Assembly: GCA_047972145.1 (NCBI GenBank)
Contig: JBKEAI010000120.1
Coordinates: 1-39,863, forward strand
Length of the DNA: 39,863 bases
Direction: 5' to 3'
DNA from: JAMLGJ01 sp047972145
Lineage (GTDB): Bacteria > Actinomycetota > Acidimicrobiia > Acidimicrobiales > Microtrichaceae
This document shows, piece by piece, positions 23,126 to 31,001 of the stretch. Both the position numbers and the translations under genes were made by a program. Position 1 is the stretch's first letter. Every line of letters begins with the position of its first letter. The notes beneath the pieces were generated by a model that was given only the letters and a program-made list of their open reading frames with translations, had not been told where the DNA came from and did no database searches.

Positions 23126-24346
23126 ATGACCCATGAGCAGCTCGACCACAGCACTGTCTCAACGCGCGCGCGGAACCGCCGGCCTCGACGCATCGCTGCG
23201 GCCACCACCACCATCGCCGTTGCCACGATCATGCTCGCGGCTGCGTGCGCACCGACACCATCGGGGCCGACCCCGACCGCGCCACCTGGACCGCCGACCG
23301 TGTCGAACTTCCGCCTGGTCGCCCAACGCAGCGCCGCCCCTGTGGTGGGGGCACTGCGCTTCAACGTGGCCGACCCGAACAACGACGTCCTCACGTGTCG
23401 GATCGACTCCGACGGCGACGGTGCCATGGACGTCACCCTCACACCCTGTCGTAGTTCGGACTCGGTGATGGTCGAGTTCCCGACACCCGACGCGCTCACG
23501 CTGACCATCGAGGTCGACGATGGCGAGTCCGCGCCTGTCGGCGCTTCGCTCGACCTCGACATCGAAGCCCCACCGGCGGAGACCTTCGAGATCACCCTTC
23601 GCCTCGATCCAGGGATGGATCCCGTGTTCCAGGCTGCGTTCGACGACGCCGCACAGCGGTGGTCCCAGGTGATCACCACCGGGGTACCCGACATGGCACT
23701 CGACCTTCCCGGAGGGCTCGTCGGTTGGAACCCACCGTTCAACGGTGTTGTCGACGACGTCCTGATCGACGCCCGGGCAACGAACATCGACGGACCCGGT
23801 CAAGTGCTCGGATCCGCCGGTGGCATCTTCGTGCGCTCGGGCCACTGGCAGCCCTACTACGGGATCATGGAGTTCGACTCGGCCGACCTCGCGAACCTCG
23901 CGGACTCCGGACGCCTCGGGTCGGTGATCCTTCACGAGATGGGCCATGTCCTCGGCATCGGCGTGAGCTGGGCGCTGACCGCAAAGATCGAGGATCCGCT
24001 GGTGAACCCCAGCTACAAGGGCCAGACGGCGGTCACCGCGTGGCACGAGCTCGGCGGCAGTGGATACGTTCCGGTGGAGAACCAGGGAGGTGCGGGCACG
24101 GCGCTCGGACACTGGCGCGAGAGCACCTTCACCAACGAGTTGATGACCGGCTGGCTCGGTTCGGGGCCGACCCCGTTGAGCCGACTCACGATCGCGTCCC
24201 TGGCGGACCAGGGCTACGGCGTCAGCCTCGGTGCAGCCAGCCCCTACACGCTCGCCGGTCCTGCGATGCGGGCCTTCGGTGCACCCGAACCCGAGTCGCA
24301 GCTCCACACCCAGCTGATCCCACCGATGCTCGGCGGTCTCCCCTAG
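23126..24346 (+). CDS. Secreted lipoprotein, M8 (leishmanolysin)-like metalloprotease
   Basis: 406 residues from ATG 23126, chosen because GGAGG lies seven bases upstream. Residues 11-41 form an export signal with arginines (NRRPRRIAAATT) and a lipobox ending in C41 (LAAAC). A proline-rich linker follows, then a beta-type region (about 58-145) with a DSDGDGAMD calcium-binding-like loop. Residues 155-400 carry the protease: HEMGHVLG (270-277), a likely third zinc ligand in GHWRES (H329) and a Met-turn NELMTGWL (M340), the layout of bacterial leishmanolysin-like enzymes. It should act outside the cell, anchored by lipid. The target is unknown. It is convergent with the reductase gene downstream. 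Confidence 0.85.
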   Translation: MTHEQLDHSTVSTRARNRRPRRIAAATTTIAVATIMLAAACAPTPSGPTPTAPPGPPTVSNFRLVAQRSAAPVVGALRFNVADPNNDVLTCRIDSDGDGAMDVTLTPCRSSDSVMVEFPTPDALTLTIEVDDGESAPVGASLDLDIEAPPAETFEITLRLDPGMDPVFQAAFDDAAQRWSQVITTGVPDMALDLPGGLVGWNPPFNGVVDDVLIDARATNIDGPGQVLGSAGGIFVRSGHWQPYYGIMEFDSADLANLADSGRLGSVILHEMGHVLGIGVSWALTAKIEDPLVNPSYKGQTAVTAWHELGGSGYVPVENQGGAGTALGHWRESTFTNELMTGWLGSGPTPLSRLTIASLADQGYGVSLGAASPYTLAGPAMRAFGAPEPESQLHTQLIPPMLGGLP

Positions 24347-24388
24347 CCGCACGGCACCCATCGCTGGTCCAACCGTGCGGAACCGCAC
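24347..24388 (+). terminator. Hairpins after the metalloprotease gene
   Basis: CCGCACGG (24347-24354) begins at the base after the stop codon and pairs with CCGTGCGG (24373-24380). A second hairpin, GTGCGG-AA-CCGCAC (24375-24388), shares the second arm, so the two structures exclude each other. No T-tract. Confidence 0.55.
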
Positions 24389-24462
24389 TCCAGCGGCCCG
24401 GCACGGGTCGTAGCGCTGTGACGGTTCCCTCGATGGAGCCGGCCGGGTCCTCGACCGAGCGG

Positions 24463-24487
24463 AGGGATCCCGTGGGACCGGATCCCT
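24463..24487 (-). terminator. Hairpin at the end of the reductase gene
   Basis: AGGGATCC (24463-24470) and GGATCCCT (24480-24487) pair over eight bases with a nine-base loop. The right arm overlaps the stop codon of the reductase gene. No T-tract. Confidence 0.5.
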
Positions 24488-25544
24488 AGACCGCTCCGTT
24501 GCCTGCGGGTACGGCTTCGTCGGGGCGCACCGGTGCTGGTGCAGTGCCGTCTCCGAAGGGCTGGTCGCCGAACTTCTCCCGGCCGTGCGGTTCGAGCCAG
24601 CCCGCTAGATCGGGGCCGCCGGGAATCACCCCAGAGGGGTTCAGGTCGCGGTGCACCCGGTAGTAGTGCGCCTTGATCTGGGGGAAGTCGATCGTGTCAC
24701 CGAATCCGGGGGTCTGGAACAGGTCCCTCGAATACGCCCACAGCACAGGCATCTCCGTGAGCTTGTTGCGGTTGCACTTGAAGTGACCGTGGTACACCGC
24801 GTCGAACCGCACCAGAGTCACCCACAGGCGTACGTCGGCTTCGGTTATCGCGTCGCCCATCAGGAACCGACGGGTGGCCAATCGCTCCTCGAGCAGGTCG
24901 AGATGCGCGAACAGCCGGTTGTATGCGTCGTCATACGCGGCCTGGTCCCCCGCGAACCCACAGCGGTACACGCCGTTGTTGACCTCGGTGTAGATGCCCG
25001 CCATCACACCGTCCATCTCTGCACGCAGCTCCTCGGGATACAGATCTGGCGCACCTTCGCGCTGGAAGGCCACCCACTCGCTGCCGAGGTCGAGGGTCAT
25101 CTGCGCGAAGTCGTTGGTGGCCACGGCCCTGGAGGGCACATCGACGAGAGCGGGCACCGTGATCCCCAGCGGGTAGTCGGGGAAGCGGGCGAAGTAGGCC
25201 TGCTGGAGCCTCTCGTATCCCAGGACGGGATCCACCCCGCCGGGATCGAGGTCGAAGGTCCAGGAGCGCTCGTCGTGCTCCGGACCGCAGAACGCGATCG
25301 ACATCGCGTCTTCGAGCCCCAACACCCTGCGCACGATGACCATGCGGTTCGCCCAGGGACACGCCCGGGCGACCACCAGTCGGTAGCGGTCGGCCTCCAC
25401 GGGGTACTCGTCGCTGTCGCGGCTCACCCTCGTGGTGATGTAACGGGTGTCGCGCTCGAATGCTCCCGAGGCCGCGTAGGCAGACCCCTCCTGGTCCCCA
25501 GCTGTGGTGTCCTGCACTTCTTCGGATGCTGTGCTGTCGGTCAT
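24486..25544 (-). CDS. Glutathione S-transferase-like hydroquinone reductase (Xi class/ECM4-like)
   Basis: 352 residues from ATG 25544. The layout is that of glutathionyl-hydroquinone reductases: a long N-terminal part, then a thioredoxin-like domain with catalytic C62 in RACPWANR, and an all-helical C-terminal domain from about 185 (GIYTEVNNGVYRCGFAGDQ, FLMGDAITEADVRLWVTLVR). In the known family the enzyme reduces glutathionyl-hydroquinones. Actinobacteria mostly use mycothiol, so the natural thiol here may differ. An ORF start 33 bases earlier (25577) is possible; ATG 25544 is preferred as it starts the conserved layout. It lies 76 bases after ygfZ and may share its transcript. It ends in a hairpin. 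Confidence 0.9.
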   Translation of the reverse strand: MTDSTASEEVQDTTAGDQEGSAYAASGAFERDTRYITTRVSRDSDEYPVEADRYRLVVARACPWANRMVIVRRVLGLEDAMSIAFCGPEHDERSWTFDLDPGGVDPVLGYERLQQAYFARFPDYPLGITVPALVDVPSRAVATNDFAQMTLDLGSEWVAFQREGAPDLYPEELRAEMDGVMAGIYTEVNNGVYRCGFAGDQAAYDDAYNRLFAHLDLLEERLATRRFLMGDAITEADVRLWVTLVRFDAVYHGHFKCNRNKLTEMPVLWAYSRDLFQTPGFGDTIDFPQIKAHYYRVHRDLNPSGVIPGGPDLAGWLEPHGREKFGDQPFGDGTAPAPVRPDEAVPAGNGAV

Positions 25545-25607
25545 CGTCCACTCGTTTCTGTGCAGGTCCTCGGCCAAGCGGTGGTCACAGGACCCCCGCT
25601 GCGTTCA

Positions 25608-25667
25608 GTTCGGATCGCGGTCAATGTTCGTACCGACCACGATGCGGTCGGTTCGGATCGTGGTCAA
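25608..25667. repeat. Direct repeat at the 3' end of ygfZ
   Basis: GTTCGGATCGCGGTCAA (25608-25624) and GTTCGGATCGTGGTCAA (25651-25667) differ at one base and lie 43 bp apart. One copy lies inside ygfZ; the other spans its stop codon. It may be a small duplication or a pair of binding sites in front of the reductase gene. Confidence 0.6.
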
Positions 25668-26538
25668 GGTCCGCGCGGACCACGAGATCCGCATCGGGTG
25701 GTGCGCTGCGCTTGACGAACCCGAGCGACACGAAAGTGCCCGTCGCCGGGTCCAAGCAGGCACTCGAGACGGTCCCGCAGACCACCGTCGGGTCGTCGCG
25801 CACCACGATGTCGTCCCCGACCGATGCCACCTGCCCAGGATCGGACTCCACGCAGCGCAGGTTGCGGGGGACGTTGTTGCCGCGGCTGTCGATCCGTGCG
25901 GTCAGCTCCTGGCCGACGTAGCAACCCTTGGTGAAGCTCACACCGGCGGTTATCAGCCATGGGCCGATCTCCGCCGGGATCACCCCCTCGTTGACCTCGG
26001 CGGGATGCGTCGGCCAACCAGCACGTATGCGCAGCGCCTCGAGTTGATCCCCCGACACCACCTGTACCCCATCGGGGACGTCCGGCGACGGACCCAGCAG
26101 GTCGACACCGTCCACACCGGGCCACATCCCGAGCCCCACCAACTCGGCCCCGGTGCCGCCGACCTGCACGGATTCCGACCCGGAGCCACGCAGCGCGATG
26201 CAGCTCCACTGGAGCGGTTCGACACGGGCGTCGGTGCGCAACAGGAACCGTTCCAGTCGCTCCTTGACCAGCTCACCCGCTCCGCGGTCGGTGTCGATCA
26301 CCACCACGCTCTCGTCGGTCCGCCACAACCGCAACACGGCCTGGAGCTTGCCGGTGGGTGCCAACAACAGCGACAGGGTGGATTGTCCCGGCTCCAGGGT
26401 GACGACGTCAGCCGAGAGCTGGCCCTGGAGGTAGCCGACCGCGTCGGGGCCGCTGACCAGGAGCACGTCGCGGGGCCACTGCCCACCCACCACACCCGAG
26501 AGCACGGGGTGATCCGACAGGTCGACCGACACCGTCAC
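25621..26538 (-). CDS. ygfZ: Folate-binding YgfZ/GcvT-like protein
   Basis: 305 residues. YgfZ proteins bind tetrahydrofolate and support maturation of certain iron-sulfur enzymes. The family signature KGCYVGQE lies near residue 205; the N-terminal GcvT-like fold with YLQGQLSADV and LLLAPTGKLQAVL is also clear. The GTG at 26538 overlaps the trpE stop by four bases (GTGA at 26535-26538), so it is translated with trpE. It continues the hisI-trpE operon and is followed by the reductase gene. Iron-sulfur enzymes in this window that could benefit include RlmN, but a specific link is not shown. Confidence 0.92.
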   Translation of the reverse strand: MTVSVDLSDHPVLSGVVGGQWPRDVLLVSGPDAVGYLQGQLSADVVTLEPGQSTLSLLLAPTGKLQAVLRLWRTDESVVVIDTDRGAGELVKERLERFLLRTDARVEPLQWSCIALRGSGSESVQVGGTGAELVGLGMWPGVDGVDLLGPSPDVPDGVQVVSGDQLEALRIRAGWPTHPAEVNEGVIPAEIGPWLITAGVSFTKGCYVGQELTARIDSRGNNVPRNLRCVESDPGQVASVGDDIVVRDDPTVVCGTVSSACLDPATGTFVSLGFVKRSAPPDADLVVRADLDHDPNRPHRGRYEH

Positions 26539-28235
26539 GGAGAACCGCTCCCATGGCCCACCGGCTTGCCCCGCACCCCACCGGCTCCCGGCACTCCAGC
26601 CCCCGGCCCATCAGCTCCGGGCTCACCGCCGCTCGATCCGCGACCGGCAGAGTCGCGTCGCTGCGCGGTCATGCGTTCCGCTGCGGGCAGCGCCACCAAC
26701 AGGGCCTTGGCCTTGTTGCGCGTCTCGAGCTCCTCGTCGTCGGGATCCGAATCCACCACCACACCCGCCCCGGCCTGCACCGACGCCCTCCGCACACCCG
26801 AGTCGTCGGGTGGATCCAGGATCATCGTGCGGATCGCGATGGCGGTGTCGATGTTGCCCGAGAAGTCGAGGTAGCCCACCACACCCGCGTAGGGCCCCCG
26901 GCGGGTCACCTCCATGTCGTCGATGACCTCCATCGCACGCACCTTGGGCGCGCCCGACACCGTGCCGGCCGGCAGCGTCGCCTTCAGCACGTCGATCGGA
27001 CCCTTGCCCTCGGCAAGGGTGCCCGACACCTGCGATGTGAGGTGCATCACGTGGCTGTAGCGCTCGAGGGTCATCAGCTCGTCCACCTCACAGGTGCCGA
27101 AGGTCACCACACGTCCGACGTCGTTGCGGGCCAGGTCGACCAACATGATGTGCTCGGCGCGCTCCTTGGGGTGCTCGATCAGCTCCGCTGCCAGCTGGCG
27201 GTCGCGCTCGTCGGTGGATCCCCGGAACCTGGTCCCCGCGATCGGGCGCGACACCACGGTATCGCCGAGGAGTTGCACCATGGGTTCCGGTGAGCACCCG
27301 ACGACGGTGAGCTCGGGCTCGCGCACGAAGTACATGTACGGCGAGGGGTTGATCTGGCGCAGCACCCGATACACGTCGAGGGGATCCGCTGTGGTGTCCA
27401 CGTCGAAGCGTTGCGAGAGGACCACCTGGAAGATGTCACCCGCTGCGATTAGCTCCTTCGCGCCACGCACAGCCTCCTGGTAGACGCCCTCGGGCATGGC
27501 CGAACGCACCGAATCGGGCAGACCGGTGCTCACCGGAGGATCCACGAGGGGTTCGTCGATCGTACGGGCCCCGTCGAGGGCCATCTGGTCGAGTCGGGCG
27601 CATGCATCGTCGTATGCCCGTCGGAGGTCTGCGGGCGTCGCTCCGGGCTCGATCAGGGCGTTGACGATCAGGGTGGCCTGGTTGTTCCAGTGGTCGTAGG
27701 CGGCGATCTCACCGATGACCGAGAGCACCGCATCAGGCCATCCCCGGTCGTCGGGGGGTGCATCCGGTAGGTGCTCCACCTCGCGCACGACCTCGTAGCC
27801 GATGTAACCCACCACCCCCGAGTGAAGCGGTGGAAGCACCGGGTCCTGTGGACCGGCCGCCGAGGACACCAGCTGTGCGGCCTCCGGCGCGCGGTAGTGC
27901 TCCAGCAGAGCTTCGAGTGTGGCCAGGAGTCCATCGCCGACCGGGAGATCCGCGGGTAGCTCGCCACTGGTGGTGACCTCACCGGCGCGTGCAACTATCC
28001 GTGCCCTCGGATCACGCCCCACGAACGACCAGCGGTCCCAACGGCCGCTGTGGTCGACCGATTCGAGTAGAAAACCCGGCGCGCCCTGCTCGTCGTTGCC
28101 ACAGAGCCGCAGGAACGCCGCCACCGGAGAGGTCAGGTCTGCCAGCAGGGTCCGCATGACCGGCACCACACGGTGGGATGCGGCGAGCGCCAGGAACGTC
28201 TCGCGGTCGGGCACGACACCCGCGGCGGGGTCCAC
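26535..28235 (-). CDS. trpE: Anthranilate synthase component I
   Basis: 566 residues from GTG 28235, which lies one base after the hisI stop. It makes anthranilate from chorismate together with a TrpG glutaminase not in this window. The LLES feedback motif (residues 56-59) argues for TrpE over PabB. Chorismate-binding motifs are IAGTRFRG, ERAEHIMLVDLARNDVGRV and LPAGTVSGAPKVRAMEV. The last 45 or so residues are a glycine/proline-rich tail (PGAGVPGAGG) with no known role. An earlier ATG would overlap hisI entirely out of frame. Placement away from the other trp genes, in a his context, is common among actinobacteria. Confidence 0.95.
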   Translation of the reverse strand: MDPAAGVVPDRETFLALAASHRVVPVMRTLLADLTSPVAAFLRLCGNDEQGAPGFLLESVDHSGRWDRWSFVGRDPRARIVARAGEVTTSGELPADLPVGDGLLATLEALLEHYRAPEAAQLVSSAAGPQDPVLPPLHSGVVGYIGYEVVREVEHLPDAPPDDRGWPDAVLSVIGEIAAYDHWNNQATLIVNALIEPGATPADLRRAYDDACARLDQMALDGARTIDEPLVDPPVSTGLPDSVRSAMPEGVYQEAVRGAKELIAAGDIFQVVLSQRFDVDTTADPLDVYRVLRQINPSPYMYFVREPELTVVGCSPEPMVQLLGDTVVSRPIAGTRFRGSTDERDRQLAAELIEHPKERAEHIMLVDLARNDVGRVVTFGTCEVDELMTLERYSHVMHLTSQVSGTLAEGKGPIDVLKATLPAGTVSGAPKVRAMEVIDDMEVTRRGPYAGVVGYLDFSGNIDTAIAIRTMILDPPDDSGVRRASVQAGAGVVVDSDPDDEELETRNKAKALLVALPAAERMTAQRRDSAGRGSSGGEPGADGPGAGVPGAGGVRGKPVGHGSGSP

Positions 28236-28236
28236 C

Positions 28237-28629
28237 TCAGCTCGGCCCTGGTGGGCCGGTCGTCTCGTGGTCGGATCCGAAGGCCCGGAAGAAGCAACTG
28301 TAGGAACCCGTGTGACAGGCACCGGCACCCTCCTGTTCGACCAGCAACAGAAGGGTGTCCCCATCGCAGTCGTAGTGCGCCGAGCGGATGAACTGGCGAT
28401 CACCGGAGGTGTCCCCCTTGCGCCAGACCTCCCGGCGGCTACGCGACCAGAACACGGTGCGGCCCTGTTCGAGGCTCATGCGGAGCGTCTCGGCGTTCAT
28501 CCAGGCCATCATGAGCACGGCCCGGGTGTGGACATCCTGGACGATCGCGGCGACGAGGCCGTCGTCGTTGTATTGCACCGCCTCGAGGTCGACGTCGCGT
28601 ATCTCGATCGGGGTGACCGCTGGGGACAT
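28237..28629 (-). CDS. hisI: Phosphoribosyl-AMP cyclohydrolase
   Basis: 130 residues. It opens the purine ring of PR-AMP, the third step of histidine synthesis. Motifs are VLMMAWMNAE, GRTVFWSRSR, VWRKGDTSG and the zinc-binding YDCDGDTLLLLVEQEGAGACHTG with three cysteines. It is the single-domain form; hisE is not fused and not in the window. ATG 28629 has a TACGAT box six bases upstream and no ribosome-binding site, so the mRNA may be leaderless. It heads hisI-trpE-ygfZ. Confidence 0.96.
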   Translation of the reverse strand: MSPAVTPIEIRDVDLEAVQYNDDGLVAAIVQDVHTRAVLMMAWMNAETLRMSLEQGRTVFWSRSRREVWRKGDTSGDRQFIRSAHYDCDGDTLLLLVEQEGAGACHTGSYSCFFRAFGSDHETTGPPGPS

Positions 28630-28635
28630 ATCCGC

Positions 28636-28641
28636 ATCGTA
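28636..28641 (-). promoter_or_regulatory. -10 box of a likely leaderless hisI mRNA
   Basis: TACGAT lies six bases (GCGGAT) before the hisI ATG. It would start transcription of hisI-trpE-ygfZ at or next to the start codon. Confidence 0.5.
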
Positions 28642-28650
28642 GGTTGCCCG

Positions 28651-28677
28651 GCCCGACCCACCGGCACCGGTTCGGGC
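28651..28677 (-). terminator. Hairpin after groES
   Basis: GCCCGA (28651-28656) pairs with TCGGGC (28672-28677), and ACCGG with CCGGT inside. It lies about 50 bases past the groES stop and directly upstream of the hisI promoter. No T-tract. Confidence 0.45.
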
Positions 28678-28725
28678 ACGCCGAGAGCGGCACCGAAGTC
28701 GGCGCCTGCGGTGTGACAGCGGAGT

Positions 28726-29172
28726 TCAGATGTAGAGGCCGGTGTGACCCTCTTCGAGGCGCTCGGCCGCGACCGCGTGCAGATCGCGTTCGCGCAGGAT
28801 CACGAACGTGTCGCCCCGCACCTCCACCTCGTAGGTCTCCTCGGGGTTGTAGAGGACGTGATCCCCGTCCTGCACGGCCCGCACGTTGGGGCCGACGGCG
28901 CGGACCTCCGCCCATGCGAGCCGCTTGGCGAGCTGTGCGGTCGCGGGGATGAGGATCCCGCTGTTGGTGCGCCGCTCACCGGGCCCCTTGTCGGTGGAGA
29001 CCAGGATCCGGTCCGAGAGCATCCGAACAGGCACCTTGTCGGACCCGCCGGTGACCATCCCGGCAGCGCTGCCCGGAGTCGCTGCGTTGGAGTCGGTTGC
29101 TTCGTGGTCGGTGTCTTGGTCCTGGTCCTGGTCCTGGTCTTGGTCGTCGTCGGGGTCGGTGTCGGTGTCCAT
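28726..29172 (-). CDS. GroES-like co-chaperonin with acidic repeat extension
   Basis: 148 residues; ordinary GroES is 95-100. The GroES fold covers about residues 47-148: VRMLSDRILVSTDKG, SGILIPATAQL (mobile loop region), AEVRAVGPNVRAVQDGDHVLYNPEET and DTFVILRERDLHAV. Residues 1-30 are acidic, with five Asp-Gln pairs encoded by a hexanucleotide repeat; 31-46 are a linker. GroES caps GroEL; no groEL is present nearby. It may be a second, specialised copy. ATG 29172 fits a TAGCGT box nine bases upstream; an internal start at residue 39 would give a normal-sized GroES and cannot be excluded. It ends before a hairpin. Confidence 0.8.
   Translation of the reverse strand: MDTDTDPDDDQDQDQDQDQDTDHEATDSNAATPGSAAGMVTGGSDKVPVRMLSDRILVSTDKGPGERRTNSGILIPATAQLAKRLAWAEVRAVGPNVRAVQDGDHVLYNPEETYEVEVRGDTFVILRERDLHAVAAERLEEGHTGLYI
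29116..29145. repeat. 6-bp tandem repeat in the groES-like gene
   Basis: Five units of CTGGTC or TTGGTC on the plus strand, encoding five Asp-Gln pairs on the minus strand. The unit keeps the frame and is prone to slippage. Confidence 0.9.
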
Positions 29173-29181
29173 CCGTCATCC

Positions 29182-29187
29182 ACGCTA
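29182..29187 (-). promoter_or_regulatory. Candidate -10 box for the groES-like gene
   Basis: TAGCGT lies nine bases before ATG 29172. Transcription would begin within a few bases of the start codon. Confidence 0.35.
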
Positions 29188-29254
29188 ACGGTCCGCGGTG
29201 GTCGCCACGAGGCGGGACCCTTCCGGTCGTCCGCGGGTCGCGGGAAACACTGCC

Positions 29255-30034
29255 TCAGCGTCGGTCCGCCAGGAACGGGTACCGGCTACGCGTATCGCTC
29301 ACCGCAGCGGGGTCGATGTCGGCCCACAACACCGCTTCACCCCGCCCGGCACCATCGGCACACACCTCGCCGAGGGGGTCGACCACCAGTGAGTCTCCGC
29401 TGTAGTGGAGCCCTCCTCCCTCACCCACCCTGTTGACACCGACAACCCAGGCCTGGTTCTCGATCGCGCGTGCCACCAGCAGAGAACGCCAGTGTGCGAT
29501 GCGATCCACCGGCCAGTTGGCGATCACGAGGTAGGCGTCCGTCTGTGGTGCCAGGGTCCAGAACTCGTCCGCGAATCGAAGGTCGTAACAGATGAACACA
29601 CTGGTCCGCACCCCGGCCACATCGACCGTCAGGGTGTCCTTCCCAGGGGAGATCCGCTCGTGTTCTCCGGCGTAGCTGAACAGGTGCCGCTTCGCGTACC
29701 GGTGGATGCTTCCGTCAGGGGAGGTCAGGATCGCTACGTTCGCGGGTGGGCCCGCCCGGTCCACCCGCACGCAGACCGAACCGACCAACCAGATGCCTTG
29801 GCGGCTCGCCTGGGCCACCAGGTACGAGGTGGAGGGGCCGTCGGGTGCCTCCTCGATCATCTGGGTGCGCGCGGAGAAACCGGTCGAGAACATCTCGGGA
29901 AGCACGACCAGTTGGGCACCGTCGCGCGCTGCGGCAGAGATGAGCGGATCGAGCCGGTCGAAGTTGGCTCCCCGGTTCTCCCAGGCGATGTCGCTCTGGA
30001 TCACCGCCGTGCGCAGGGGTGCGTTGGTCGCCAT
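29255..30034 (-). CDS. Nitrilase-superfamily hydrolase, omega-amidase-like
   Basis: 259 residues with the catalytic triad of the nitrilase superfamily: E47 in LPEMFSTGF, K115 in RYAKRHLF, C149 in FICYDLRF. The LPEMFSTGFS stretch and overall length fit the omega-amidase/YafV group, which hydrolyses 2-oxoglutaramate (and related amides) to 2-oxoglutarate and ammonia. That compound arises when glutamine is transaminated. ATG 30034 lies 12 bases after the stop of the oxidoreductase gene, so the two are cotranscribed downstream of hisF. Substrate is inferred from family resemblance only. Confidence 0.85.
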   Translation of the reverse strand: MATNAPLRTAVIQSDIAWENRGANFDRLDPLISAAARDGAQLVVLPEMFSTGFSARTQMIEEAPDGPSTSYLVAQASRQGIWLVGSVCVRVDRAGPPANVAILTSPDGSIHRYAKRHLFSYAGEHERISPGKDTLTVDVAGVRTSVFICYDLRFADEFWTLAPQTDAYLVIANWPVDRIAHWRSLLVARAIENQAWVVGVNRVGEGGGLHYSGDSLVVDPLGEVCADGAGRGEAVLWADIDPAAVSDTRSRYPFLADRR

Positions 30035-30046
30035 CTGTGAACCGGC

Positions 30047-30973
30047 CTACCCGATGCCCAACTGGACTAGCTCGTCGAGGTGGTCCAGGTCAGCGAGATC
30101 GAGCACCTGGAGGTAGAGCCGCTCGATCCCGGCGGCCTCGAACAGGGCCACCTTCTCCCGTGCTTCGGCCACCGTCCCGGCAATCCCGTTGACCGCCAGG
30201 TCATCTGTGTAGTCGCGGCCTATCGCGCCGGCGCGGCGTGCCCTGGTGGAGGCATCGTCGGCCACGCACACGACCTGGGCCGCCGAGCGGATGACCGTCG
30301 CAGGATCGCGACCCGCCCGCTCGCATGCGGCGTCGATGTTCGATCCCAGAGCGGCGGTGGTGTCGACATCGGCAAAGGGAACGTTGTACTCCTGCGCGAA
30401 GCGAGCGACGAGGTCGGGGGTGCGGCGGGGCCCGAAGCCACCGATGATGATCGGCGGTCGGGGGGACTGCGTCGGCTTGGGAAGAGCCGGCGAGTCGATG
30501 ACCTCGAAGTGCTCGCCGCGGTACCCGAAGACCTCGCCGGGCGCACTCGACCAGAGTCCTGTGATCACCTCGAGTTGCTCGGATAGGCGATCGAACCGTT
30601 CACCGAGACCCGGGAACGGGATCCCGTAGCCGGTGTGCTCCGAGTCGAACCATCCTGCACCGATGCCCAACTCGACCCGGCCACCCGACATGTCGTCGAC
30701 CGTGGCGACGGCGATGGCGAGGGGCCCGGGCAGGCGAAATGTGGCCGAGGTGACCAGCGTTCCGAGGCGGATCGTGGAGGTGTCCCTCGCGAGCCCTGCA
30801 AGGGTGACCCACGCGTCGGTGGAGCCGGGACCGTGTGGCCCGTCACCGATGCGCAGGTAGTGGTCCGAGCGGAAGAACGCTGCGAATCCGAGGCGTTCCG
30901 CACGCAGCGCCACAGCGAGCAGGTCCGTGTAGCGAGCGCCCTGTTGTGGTTCGGTGAAGACCCTCAGCTCCAT
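30047..30973 (-). CDS. Luciferase-like (LLM class, probably F420-dependent) oxidoreductase
   Basis: 308 residues from ATG 30973. The (beta/alpha)8 luciferase-like fold is seen in FFRSDHY, TSTIRLGTLVTSATFRLPGPLA, VDDMSGGRVELGIGAGW and PPIIIGGFGPRRTPDLVARFA. Many actinobacterial members use cofactor F420 and reduce or oxidise unknown substrates; cofactor and substrate are not shown by the sequence. An ORF start at 31150 would overlap hisF, so ATG 30973 is used. It lies 28 bases after hisF and 12 bases before the nitrilase gene, in one run with the his genes. Confidence 0.85.
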   Translation of the reverse strand: MELRVFTEPQQGARYTDLLAVALRAERLGFAAFFRSDHYLRIGDGPHGPGSTDAWVTLAGLARDTSTIRLGTLVTSATFRLPGPLAIAVATVDDMSGGRVELGIGAGWFDSEHTGYGIPFPGLGERFDRLSEQLEVITGLWSSAPGEVFGYRGEHFEVIDSPALPKPTQSPRPPIIIGGFGPRRTPDLVARFAQEYNVPFADVDTTAALGSNIDAACERAGRDPATVIRSAAQVVCVADDASTRARRAGAIGRDYTDDLAVNGIAGTVAEAREKVALFEAAGIERLYLQVLDLADLDHLDELVQLGIG

Positions 30974-31001
30974 GGCCGTTGCACGTCCTGTCGGGTTCGG
31001 G

